From: Isoetes taiwanensis
Lineage: Eukaryota; Streptophyta; Lycopodiopsida; Isoetales; Isoetaceae
Assembly: GCA_021234155.1 (NCBI GenBank)
Contig: JAJEKV010000010.1
Location: 22,778,833 to 22,842,832 of the forward strand
DNA: 64,000 nucleotides
Direction: 5' to 3'
Below the pieces are notes generated by a model. That model was not told where the DNA came from. It saw only the letters and a program-made list of their open reading frames with translations, and ran no database searches. Made by a program: the position numbers and the translations under genes. Position 1 is the stretch's first letter; every line of letters starts with the position of its first letter. Below are positions 54,357-64,000 of this stretch, piece after piece.

Positions 54357-54816
54357 GAAATGAACTCAAACTGAAATTTTATTAACTTACAAATTGCCCT
54401 CATTTGTTTCTTTCTCAACATCAAAGTGATCTAGAGGAAACAACATTTAAAATGCAATACATCAATGTGGAAGCATAATGTGTGTACATCCACAACTACA
54501 AACTAAGTTTGTCGTCTTCACATGTAAAGTTCTAAGTTGATCATTTGTCTATCTCCATAATCTCGATATCACAACTATTCTATAGAGATGCACAGATTAA
54601 ACCTTTTAGAATAAGTTCTATCTTCGACGTTGGGATCCTAAAACTTCGAATCCACAAGAAATATTCACAAGTTAATGTACTACTCAAGGTTAATATAACC
54701 TCAACATCGCAATCGTGCGCACTTGTAGGACCTGACATTACAAATCTTGAGATCATTTCCACCCTAGAAATTGGGACTGTAATTAATATCTCAAATTATG
54801 TTTGTTAAGTTTAGAT

Positions 54817-55531
54817 AAAACCACTATAAAATACCATCAACTATAAAGAAAAAACCATGAAAGATTTGACTATATAGACTACGTTAGCTTCCATCTTGCG
54901 AAGATTGACCAGCAAAACCATGTTAAAGTCATAATAACTTAGGAAAGTAGATATAAAACCACACAATGATTTAAATGTTCCATGACAAAAACCACTAGCA
55001 TTCTTTTGTGAATAAGAAATTGCAAAAGTCAATCAACAAACCATATTAAAAAACTAGTAACAATTTGGCAAGTCATGTTAGCTTAGAAATTACTATGGAA
55101 AACCTCACATGAAAAATGCTATGTCTAGAACCATTAAAGTATTTATAGTCAAAAAACACTAACATTTTGGCATGTCGTGTTTTCTTGCAAAACTAGGATG
55201 AAAAACCACAAACAAAAACATGTTATTAAACTATATAAAAAACCTTGAAGTATTACCAGTTAAATCCGCTCTCAAAACCATCTACACATATTAAAAAACT
55301 AGTAAACATCCCTTTCTTACTCTCAATGTTGCAAACTGTATGATTAACCATCATGACATGTCAAATCAGTACCAAAAACCTTGATAAAAATCTTTACCAC
55401 TTTCAAATAACCATATTAGGGTATAAACTAGCATATAAAACCACATTCACATTTTAAAAACCACTTCAATATGTGGATTTTATTGAGAAAAAAGTATTTT
55501 TTGCTCAGAAAACCACTATCATAGTGGTTTT
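54817..55531. repeat. AAAACCA-rich tract with terminal inverted 11-mers
   Basis: AAAACCACTAT at 54817-54827 is matched by ATAGTGGTTTT at 55521-55531. A perfect 23-bp palindrome with a single-base centre lies at 55509-55531. The interior repeats AAAACCA(C/T) many times. It could be a decayed MITE. No coding. 55532-56439 shows no gene. Confidence 0.4.
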
Positions 55532-56439
55532 GTAGTGGTTATTTATAATGGTTAAATTTTTGGGCGCCTTGTGCAAAGCATTGGTAATTAAAGGGCTTAC
55601 ATAATTATGACATGTAGTTTTTTTTTTTTAAGACTTAGGAAGGACAATTTCCTAGAGAAATGGCATCGTTCTGGCAGGGCCAGACATACAATGGCATGGT
55701 TAACAAGACCCATAAAGGGTAGAGTCTGAACCACTCCTCCTTATTATCAAAGTAGTGTATATGTATGTGGTCGGGTTTCGAAGATGCAACAGATAATATG
55801 CAGAAGACTTAATCTAGAATTAAGTTTGAACACTGCATGCCTGCGAATTTCAAACCCCCTTTAAGACCAAACTGAATTGGGTTTTGCCCATAGAATGTCA
55901 TTCTTAAGGGATATGCTATTGATAGCCTGTATGATAAAACCAAGACAGGCAAATCCTGGAGAAGCTAATCCTGGGGCAAGAGAATCAACTCTAGGAGTTG
56001 TGATAACAAATCCAATTGGAAACTCATGCCAAAAATACATGAACCAATTAGTCATAATTGTCATATTGTTTATTTATGGCGCAAGTTCTCCAAAAATGCA
56101 AGAGTTAACCTGCGGTTAATCTTGCAATAGGATTGATAACATCGCTGTTGAAAGACCATAATGTGAGGTAGGGTTGTTGGAAGCTTGCTTCTAATTACAT
56201 CCGGGTGGGTCTATTATTTTATAATTATATTAACTATAGCATAAAGAAGTTGGGTCTTTTGTAGCCTTTTATTCTTAGATCTAGGATCAAGAACAATGAA
56301 TTTGCACTAGTTAGTGAATAGGGTCATATACTTAGTTACACATGGTGCAACAAAGGTGGAAACTGGGCTTTCCCTCCAGTCCAAGGGATTGGTAGATGCA
56401 TCATAAAGAGTTTGATATTCTTGATGGAACAACAGAAGC

Positions 56440-56860
56440 AAGGTCCCAACTAGGAATTGTGATACTTGTGGCAGGTAGGAACCGTAATGCCATTAGGCAA
56501 AGATGTCCAGACACGCTGGACTGGAGAAGCGTCATTGAAGACAGCATATGAGTCGAGTTAAAACTTCTGAATGGAATAGGAGTGCACCCTATATTCCATA
56601 TAAGTCAACTCAAGAAAAGTAGTTATTGTCCATGAATATCGGCAATATTCCTAGCCCTTAGCTCTGAGGTAACTCCCGAGGCGATTCTAGACACTCGCGT
56701 TTAGAAGCTACACAACGAGGTATTGTTGAGTACTTGATCTTGTGGCGAGGTCTTTCACTCCCCGGGGTCACATGGGAGAGTGAAGAATTACATGCAGCAA
56801 AATCCTCGATCGACTCAAAACCCCGTGAAGGCCACGGAAGGATTAATAGAGTCCAAATGA
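56440..56860 (+). pseudogene. Ty3/gypsy integrase C-terminus remnant
   Basis: VELKLLNGIGVHPIFHISQLKK at 56552-56617 is the conserved end of gypsy integrase ('LP.....HPVFHVSQLK'). In other frames TPEAILDTRV (about 56670) and EYLILWRGLSLPGVTWESEE (about 56724-56783) match the chromodomain-like tail ('P..IL..R......EYLV.W.G.....TWE'). Upstream domains are missing. Confidence 0.72.
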
Positions 56861-56935
56861 GGTCAGTTATCTAGAATAATGAATTATGTACTTGCATCAT
56901 GGATGGCAAGTAGGACGTCCGCAAAGAATGAGCTA

Positions 56936-57250
56936 CGAAACCATGGTCACAGGGTGACCCAGGGAATAGGTTTCTGAAGGGACTAGATGACGAAACCATG
57001 ATCACGGGGTGCCCCAGGGAATGGGTTTCCGAAGGGACTAGATGATGAAACCATATTCACAAAGTGACCCAAGGAAAGGGTTTCGAAAGGGACTAGATGA
57101 CGAAACCACGGTCACGGGGTGACCCAAGGAAAGGGTTTCGAAAGGGACTAGATGACGAAACCACAGTCACAGGGTGATTCAAGGAAAGGGTTTCGAAATG
57201 GACTAGATGACGAAACCATGGTTACAAGGTGACCCGAGGGATGGGTTTCA
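56936..57250 (+). repeat. 55-bp tandem repeat, about 5.7 copies
   Basis: Units beginning (C/T)GAAACCA and ending GGGACTAGATGA at 56936, 56991, 57046, 57101, 57156 and 57211 (last incomplete). They lie between the gypsy chromodomain and the polypurine tract, in the 3' untranslated part of the element. Confidence 0.95.
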
Positions 57251-57290
57251 AAACACATATACTCCAACAATCCTTGGGGACCAAGGATTT

Positions 57291-57970
57291 GAGGGGAGGG
57301 GGGGTATGGTACAACATTAAAATAGGGGCTAAAATAAAAAACACACCTAAGGTTATATTGTCTTTAAAACAAGGTGACGTGGCACCACCCAATTGGGTGG
57401 GCCTTTTCTCTGATAATCGAAGGGCTTCCTTAGTGCAAAGATAGAAGCTGAATGGGCTTTGACATATCGAAATGATCCCAAGGGGATCAGAATCGACCCA
57501 AGGCAGGCAGAATCTCCGTTTTTTGCTCTTGGGCTCCATGAAGAGCCAATTGATTAGGGATTTGAGGCCCTATTTAGCAATCTAGGAATGGCAGGCTAGG
57601 GCATGCTTGGTGGAGCTGGAGCCTCTCAAATTCTCTGAAGCAATCTTATGTGATTCACAGGCATCAAATCTGAGCCAGGGACTTTGTAGCATCGCAAGGG
57701 AATCAGGGATTCCGAGGGTAGAGGTGGTAGATGCGATTTGATGTGGCTAGTTGCCCAGGTTCAGCAAAGATCTATTAGAATAGCCTCCAATTGCTTGAAA
57801 GACATGCTTGTCCATAAACTTATGGGCTTGCCTACTGGCCGGAAAAGCCTTTTAGGGCCCCTCATAGCCGTTGTACCTAACACAACATGTAGGGAAGGTA
57901 ATAGAATCATGGCCTTTGTTGTTGTTGCTCCATGGTCATTTGGGCTTACTCAACATGTTATAAAGAATTG
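57291..57970 (+). repeat. gypsy polypurine tract and start of 3' LTR
   Basis: GAGGGGAGGGGGGG (57291-57304) is followed by TA and TGGTACAACATT, a plausible LTR start at 57307. The 3' limit of the LTR could not be set without a partner; the end given is arbitrary. 57971-58772 shows no gene. Confidence 0.5.
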
Positions 57971-58772
57971 ATCGCCATAGTGAATAACCAAAACTAATGA
58001 CATACATTGGTAAAAAGCGGAATCATTCCTTCAGTAGGAGGACAATGCCATCAAATGATTAGATTACTCAAAGAACCAACCGCATTGACAATGCGGCATA
58101 TTAAAGTAACACATGGAAAAATTATTTAGCTCATGCCTATTATAGTGCTACTTAGCCAAGCCAGCATACCTTAGCTCGAGCTTTCCACAATTTCCAGTTC
58201 AGACAATCCATGCCAAGACTAAGTCGCCATAACAATCCTGTGTAAAACCCTAGTGTAGCATCAGATGGGTCAATTTGAGTAAAAAGTAAGCCATGCTTGA
58301 GGCATGGTATGGCAAAGCTGCGGCATCAGAATCAAATTGTAGAGAAGATAAAAGCCAAGGATTAGCATGATGGGTTTAGAGTAATGGATTGTGTTTCAAC
58401 CATTCTTTTACAATAAACCGATACAATCGATGATTCTAGATGGGTATGCACGGACCTTATCATGGCTACAAGTCAGAAACCAATCCTCCAAACTGAAAAT
58501 TTCTTTCATAAGCCAATCAATCCACCAAACGCTCATGCTAATGATTGTGGATGCAGACATAAACATGACCATATGAAATTGATAGCTATGTAAGGAAATC
58601 TAGTTCAGTGAGAATCTTATTATGCACAGGTGAAAATGATCCATAATATTTGGAAGTGAGGTACTAAAGGAGCATGTATTTTTTAGAATTGCCAACATTT
58701 TTCATGCAGGAAGTGTACGAGTTAGTTTGTAATTTCTGGCATTTTCATAAGGGAAAAACTACAAAATACCCT

Positions 58773-58886
58773 TATGTTTTGACAAATTTCATGACATAAC
58801 CCTGAGTTTTCATAAATTTTTATAATGCCCTGCTCAAAGTATTTAGTATTTTGTATTATTGAAAATTGTTCAAATGCCCTTAAGAT
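58773..58886 (+). repeat. inverted repeat, left copy, flanking a LINE
   Basis: Aligns over ~107 bp (about three quarters identical by eye) with the reverse of 61549-61655. Shared blocks include TCATAAATTTTT, GTATTT and TCAAATGCCCTTA. Confidence 0.75.
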
Positions 58887-58924
58887 TTACCTTAATTACT
58901 CAAATGCCTTTAAGCTTCTATACC

Positions 58925-61178
58925 TTTTTTTTTTTTACGGACGAAAGCCAAAATGTTTATTAATCAGATAAAAAGTACAAAATTTGTGTAAGCACAAAGA
59001 AGATGCCACAGGATCACGAGCCTGGAGCACAATGTGCTTACCCCAGAAAGGGAGATTAACGATAAGAATCAATTCGAAGATACTGAATCCAGATGCATTC
59101 CATCATTTCTGAATCAAGAGAGGAGCACTCATAGGCTGTCAGTATTTTTTTCTGGGCTACTGTAATAACACCATGTGCAGACAAATAAATGCCTAGGAAG
59201 ATGTGGTATCTCCGACGCTCCCATATCGACCATAGGAGCCAAACAGAACCAAGATGGAATGCCCTCTCTTTAGCTGAGGGCCATGCATTAGGATAGGACG
59301 CCAAGAGGATGCATCAGCAGTCCAAGTTACTGTTAAACAAACCTTGTAGCCAGGAGCACGCTGGTTGAACCTCTGGACAATCAAAGAAACAGTGCTCAAG
59401 AGTCTCAACGGCTGAAAGGCAGAGCGGGCATACTGCAGATATGTGAGGATCATAGCGATGTCGGAAGTCATTAATACGCAGGCACCTGTGGATAACATGC
59501 CACTATAGTACAGAGACTTTAGGGTGGAGCAACCTATCCCAAAGCCATCGCCATGTACGACACAAAGTGCGCTGTGGAACCTGTAGGTGCCACCCATCTG
59601 GAGGGGCTATGATGCTAAAAGAAGGCGATATACTGATCTGACAAAGTGCGTGCCTTTGTGAATATTTTCATGACAGTCCCATGGCACTCTTTCAGCAACA
59701 CCAACTTGCACTACAAAAGGCAAATTTTCTGCGACCTTCTCCCATAGAGACATATCCCAACGAGAGAGCGGGAACTCTGCCTGAAATTGGGCCAAGATAG
59801 TAGGCGACCCGCTTCATACCATGCTTGAATAGAGACAACACCTGCCAGAGTCCATCGTCTCTGTGTAAGGGGATGAACTAATGCTGCCAGTGGAGTGGTC
59901 TGGAGGCAGCGGTGCCCACCACCATGGAGTCTCCAATAGGGTGTGGATGGAGGGACATGGCCAGAAAAGATGTCTGACTGCCTTCCATGCTGTCAACAAG
60001 CCATGTCAAAATGCAGAAGCACTTGAAAAAGGCTGCAAAGTCTGAAATAATGTCCAAGATAGGACTGGTTTGATAGCTTTTTTGCCTAGAGGGATACAGT
60101 GACCAAGAGCTTGTTTAAGAAGGCGTAAACCAGGGGAATTATCTTCATCATTCAAGAGTCTCCAAATGAACTTTGAAATAAGGACTTTGCCCTACAGTAA
60201 GAAGTCTATACCCAGACCACCTGCCCATTTGGGAAGGATGCACTTCGATCACGCCACCTTAATCATAGCACCTTCCTCAATATCCGTCCATATAAAGTTC
60301 CGCTATTGCAATGAGCTCACGTACTTTGTTCTGCGGGGCTAGCAGTATGGATGCCATATAAACATGGATACTACTAAGGGCTGACTTGGCCACTGTAATG
60401 CGACCCGCAAGAGACAACTTTGCAGTGGACCACCAGAACAAGTGCTTCTCCAAACCCTTAATGATCTCCTCCCATGCAACTCCCATAGTAACATGGATGC
60501 CAATTGGAATCCCCAACAACTTGATGGCATGTCCATGCACAAGTAATTTCCATGGATAATCATGAACACACACCGGAGTCGGAGTATCCAATGTCTATAA
60601 GCTGTACACTTTTGCCACCCCACAAGGACACCAGAAGCCAGTGAAAGAGTGTCTGAGAGCAATTTGGCAGCTACAAGATTCTCAGCATTAGCGACTAGAA
60701 AGAGGAACGTATCGTCAGCATATTGATTGCAAACCTCCTGTGTGCCATCCTTCATTGCAAAACCATGGAGAAGTCCCTCTGTGGTTCCGACGGTGAATAA
60801 CTGTGATAAAGCCTCTGCGACAATTGTGAAAAGCAGTGGTGCTAAAGGGCATCCTTGGCGAATACCACGACCGAGTGAGAAGGCATCTGACGGCTCACCA
60901 TGGAACATAACAGTCGCGCGAGCAGAGACATGCAGCTTCATAACATCTGATGTGAATTGTTCCCTAAATCCCAGTCTTAGCATACAGCGACGCATGAATT
61001 CCCAGCTAACACTGTCATAAGCCTTTGAAAAATCAAGCTTAAGGTATACAACTGGAAGGTTTTGCTTACGTGCCCAATAAATTCCTTCGTAAGCAGCAGC
61101 AATATTGTTCAGAATGCATCGTTTTGGAAGAAAACCTGATTGGGTTGTTGAGATGGACTCTGCCAAGAAGACCAAATA
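58925..61178 (-). mobile_element. 5'-truncated LINE (non-LTR retrotransposon)
   Basis: Twelve T at 58925-58936 are the poly(A) tail of a minus-strand LINE. The RT domain lies at 61175-60600 and the connection and zinc-binding parts follow down to about 59050 in several frames. The 5' end, including ORF1 and endonuclease, is missing, the usual outcome of incomplete target-primed reverse transcription. No exact target duplication was found. Confidence 0.85.
59056..61175 (-). pseudogene. LINE reverse transcriptase, frameshifted
   Basis: The frame starting at 61175 has ISTTQSGFLPKRCILNNIAA, LPVVYLKLDFSKAYDSVSWE (motif with catalytic Asp), GRGIRQGCPLAPLLFTIVAE and QYADDTFLF (catalytic pair Asp-Asp at about 60710). 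Near 60600 the frame shifts and the thumb/connection continues (KLLGIPIGIHVTMGVAWEE, then KLSLAGRITVAKSALSSIHV) to about 60277. A later frame (59597-59056) contains plant-LINE C-terminal sequence with Cys/His residues and LFGSYGRYGSVGDT. RT motifs appear intact; the whole is not translatable. Confidence 0.85.
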
Positions 61179-61548
61179 CCCTTAAGATGAGAGATGATGC
61201 AGTTTTTATCCTGATAATCTGATTAGGGTTCTTTCCAAGTGTGACTATCAAATCCAAGAGTCATGATCAAAATATTAGATAGTATTACTATACGGCTTTT
61301 GGAGGAGGTGAATTCACATTCAGTTTTGCTTTGGCAAATGCCCTTAAAAAGATGCCAGGTGAATGTATTCAGAGATATTCATATCTATATGGCAATGAAG
61401 AACGAATTCAAGCACGTAAGGCCGAATAGTATTCCATCAAGTTAGAACGTCTAAATCCTTGCTCTATTTAAACAAAAACTGCCGACGTCAAATCCTTGCC
61501 CCAAAAACACACCCATTCAAAAAGGCTTTATATGAAATACATAAAATA

Positions 61549-61655
61549 TAAGGGCATTTGATGATATACAAAATTCTACAGAGCCAAATACATTGACCAA
61601 GGGCATCACAAAAATTTATGAGAACAAGAGGGTATGTCGTGAAATTCATAACATA
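61549..61655 (-). repeat. inverted repeat, right copy, flanking the LINE
   Basis: Reverse-strand partner of 58773-58886, lying beyond the LINE's truncated 5' end. 61179-61548 holds no gene. Confidence 0.75.
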
Positions 61656-61942
61656 CACGTAACATGCAATAGAGAAAGATAAATAAGTTGAACTACGAAA
61701 ATTGCATAGATTGTGTTCAAGCAAGCATGTTCTAGAACTAGTAGTAGCAAACATGTTCTTACCTCCACTTGAAGAATAAGGATAAAGTAGTTGAGATAAT
61801 GAACTTGAAAATTGCATTGAGTTACTGTAACAAAGCAAGCATGTTCTATAGAGTATAAACTGACCGAGACAATGAACAATTCAGTAGTAGCCTATCTGGT
61901 ACAACGCACTTGCAAATGGATATATTGGCACTGTGTCCAAGC

Positions 61943-62046
61943 AAAAATGCTTTAACCGTTTCACATAGGCAGTTCAGATTCGTGCAAGTCTCTAAAAATG
62001 TTTTAACCGTTTCACATAGTCAGGTCAGATTCGTGCAAGTCTCTAA
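61943..62046 (+). repeat. tandem duplication, 51-bp period
   Basis: Two copies of AAAAATG(C/T)TTTAACCG followed by TTTCACATAG and CAGATTCGTGCAAGTCTCTA, with three differences. Confidence 0.92.
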
Positions 62047-62403
62047 ATGGCACAGTAAGGAACGGAGTGGATGACAAATATGAAAGAAAATGTTTGAAAG
62101 TGTTATTGGCCACCCAATATCACTATTGAGAAAGATCAAGCTAGCTGCTGCACATTCTACTCCACTGCAAAATTACTGAGTACTTTGTGAAATTGAAATA
62201 GATAAGTTTGTGTCATCCCTTATCTGATGAATCCCTATTATGTGAAGGACGGGCTGCCTTTTAAGAAGAAAACCAGACGATTAAACTTTTGTGTGCTGTT
62301 AGAAAGTCTGCTTATCACCCTCATCCTTTTCCATAATTCCATAACAGCAAAAGTCTTAGCACTGCCCTGATACCACTTCTCAAAAAATCTATTTTCCATT
62401 TTC

Positions 62404-63036
62404 TCATAAGGCTGCTTTTGGTTTCTTTGTACCATACTTCGATCTTCCTTGACGACGATTAGCAACTCCTTGCAAATCTTTAACTCCACGGATACAATGA
62501 TATTTCACGCCAGGCAAATCTTTCACCCTTCCTCCTCTAACCAAAACAACTGAGTGCTCTTGCAGATTATGGCCTTCACCAGGAATATAAGCAATAACAA
62601 CATTTTTATTGGTCAATCGTACCTTAGCAATTTTCCTTATAGCTGAATTTGGTTTCTTTGGCGTCCTCGTTGAAACACGCAAGCACACCCCTTGCCTTTG
62701 AGGACAATTTTCTAGTGCCCGAGTACGCTTTGCACGCGTTTTCTTTTTCCTTCCGTGCCGAATAAGCTGGTTAATTGTGGGCATCATTAGCGCTGAACTG
62801 CCGTGGAAGCCCCTATGAGCACTGCTCATCAGACCAGCATGAAAAGGATCTGAGCCATAATTCAGGCTCCATGGTACCATGGACAATCCATGCAAGTTCT
62901 TGCTCTCACTGCTTAACTTACCAGTAATAAAGGACAGTGGCATACTGTTTTTCTCGACATGTTTTGTAAAAAACAGATGGGTTTTACCATTTAGACTAGT
63001 CTGAAATACCCTATTAACTCTTCTCAAAAGTGCCAT
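62404..63036 (-). CDS. rps12: mitochondrial-type ribosomal protein S12, nuclear copy with presequence
   Basis: Intact 210-codon frame. Residues 85-210 form a complete S12 starting [15 protein letters not shown] and including [57 protein letters not shown] and [12 protein letters not shown]12 sits at the ribosomal decoding centre. Several features (HGR start, [32 protein letters not shown]) match plant mitochondrial rather than plastid S12. Residues 1-84 are Arg/Ser/Leu-rich with few acids ([17 protein letters not shown]...), as expected of a mitochondrial presequence. An acceptor-like TTCTGTTGCAG at 63044 lies 8 bp upstream of the ATG, suggesting a 5' UTR intron. This fits functional transfer of rps12 from mitochondrion to nucleus. 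Confidence 0.9.
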   Translation of the reverse strand: MALLRRVNRVFQTSLNGKTHLFFTKHVEKNSMPLSFITGKLSSESKNLHGLSMVPWSLNYGSDPFHAGLMSSAHRGFHGSSALMMPTINQLIRHGRKKKTRAKRTRALENCPQRQGVCLRVSTRTPKKPNSAIRKIAKVRLTNKNVVIAYIPGEGHNLQEHSVVLVRGGRVKDLPGVKYHCIRGVKDLQGVANRRQGRSKYGTKKPKAAL

Positions 63037-63044
63037 AATTTACC

Positions 63045-64000
63045 TGCAACAGAACCAAAATGAAAAATAAGAGATCAAAGCTTGAATTCACACAGCATGT
63101 ATATAAGTTTCCTGGCAAAAAACATCATTCAACATGGCGCACATGAAGAAATACGATTTCACATTCAACATGGCGCACATGAAGACATACATTTTAGTTT
63201 GTAGCTAAAGGATCACCTGATATGTTGGATGCGCCGCGACCAAAAACTCAGAACATCCCAAAACCCTAAAAATGTTTACTCCGACTCTTAAAAATATCCT
63301 CATGATCGCAGCCGTTCATCTGCAAAAAAGTTCCTAAATGGCAATGGTATGATCAAATGAGCGAGCATGGGCATGACAATTATGATATGGTAGTATGCGA
63401 GAATATTCTCTTCAGTCTTAGGTCATTTTGTAAGATATTCTTTAGATTTTCAAGTCATTTAAGATACAAAATTTTAAACTATTGCTTTTTGCTTTTTCCG
63501 TAGTGCATTTTTTGCTTCTGACGTGTTGGGACCATTGAGGTGACCTACTGTTCGTTTGCAAACAAGTGTTAACAGGTTACATCATGTTGAAGTTTTTGCT
63601 TGGAATGCAGCACTTTCTGTCATTGTTTCCACTTGCTTATAGAAGTTCAAGCTTTTAAAGCGGTTTGGGTAATGGATTATTCATCTTTATTGGATTGCTT
63701 GATATTGTCTTGGTCTGTTACCCAATAATAGCAAAATCTTGGGCTTTGTGGATCCTAAATGCTAGCTTAGTTAGAAATGCCTCTTAAGACGAAGGAAATC
63801 TTGTACATAATGAAGGATTTAAACTCTCCATCTTCGATTATTTATCTAGGTATAGCACTACCGTAGAATGGCTATTAGGCGTCAGAATAAGGTGATTCTA
63901 GGCAATGTGTATACTTCTTGTCTTTGGAGCATAAATGATGGTCAAGTGCACATCTATGGGTCTGCAAAGCAAATTGTGCCTCCCAACTATGATTGGAATC
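63045..64000. other. upstream region of rps12, no further gene seen
   Basis: Probably holds the 5' UTR intron and promoter of rps12. A short direct repeat ACATTCAACATGGCGCACATGAAG occurs in variant form at about 63126 and 63162. The remainder to the window end is AT-rich with no supported ORF. Confidence 0.4.

Noticed and set aside
54545-54808. 87-aa plus-strand ORF.
   Set aside because: AT-rich chance frame without recognisable composition, splice sites or paralogue.
55861-56119. Overlapping ORFs on both strands.
   Set aside because: Neither strand shows a domain or a convincing start; likely chance.
62404-63036. Plastid rps12 or an organelle DNA insert.
   Set aside because: Mitochondrial-type residues, a fused presequence and no other organelle genes nearby argue for a functional nuclear gene rather than a plastid or mitochondrial DNA insertion.

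Overview
This window looks like nuclear DNA of a land plant, crowded with transposable elements. The support is plant-type Ty1/copia elements with an initiator-methionine tRNA primer site, Ty3/gypsy and LINE remnants, spliced genes, and a gene for mitochondrial-type ribosomal protein S12 that carries an N-terminal presequence. The repertoire (a DUF7869-like DDE transposase with DUF8039-like domains, and a possible Replitron-like HUH protein) suggests a seedless plant such as a fern or lycophyte, but that is inference.

Layout. (1) 1-23606 is a head-to-tail array of one Ty1/copia family: internal A (5' end outside the window), LTR1 (2862-3689), internal B, LTR2 (19363-20190), internal C (broken off at 23606). 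All three internals are damaged, and A and C share the same frame break in integrase. (2) An 11,479-bp DNA transposon (5475-16953) sits inside the integrase of internal B, with perfect 25-bp terminal inverted repeats and a 4-bp target duplication. It holds a broken minus-strand gene that ends in a DNA-methyltransferase-like motif, a frameshifted plus-strand transposase gene with two tandem DUF8039-like domains, two paralogous micro-ORFs behind near-identical promoters, and several arrays of GC-rich palindromes. One array forms a 200-bp foldback inside the predicted first transposase intron. (3) 23607-24120 is a LINE scrap. (4) 25505-27689 holds a 474-residue possible HUH-endonuclease ORF, a second ORF and a perfect 20-bp-stem hairpin.

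(5) 28301-30625 (minus) is a six-exon host gene resembling AsmA/TamB-type membrane proteins, with one frameshift. Upstream of it lies a second, older copia element (31123-36212) with a truncated 5' LTR. (6) 36-50 kb holds repeat arrays, a minus-strand poly(A) retroposon, two gypsy gag remnants, a broken membrane-protein exon, three abutting perfect tandem duplications and a foldback MITE. (7) 51.4-53.4 kb holds broken cupin and protein-kinase fragments and an unrecognised gene. (8) 56.4-61.7 kb holds the 3' end of a gypsy element with 55-bp tandem repeats, then a 5'-truncated LINE lying between two inverted copies of a ~107-bp repeat. (9) The clearest intact gene is mitochondrial-type rps12 at 62404-63036 (minus).

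Most coding sequence is mobile-element debris. The host genes supported here are rps12, the AsmA-like gene (possibly a pseudogene) and perhaps the ORF at 52777. Frameshifts are common in old elements and host-like fragments alike, so some may be assembly indels rather than real lesions.
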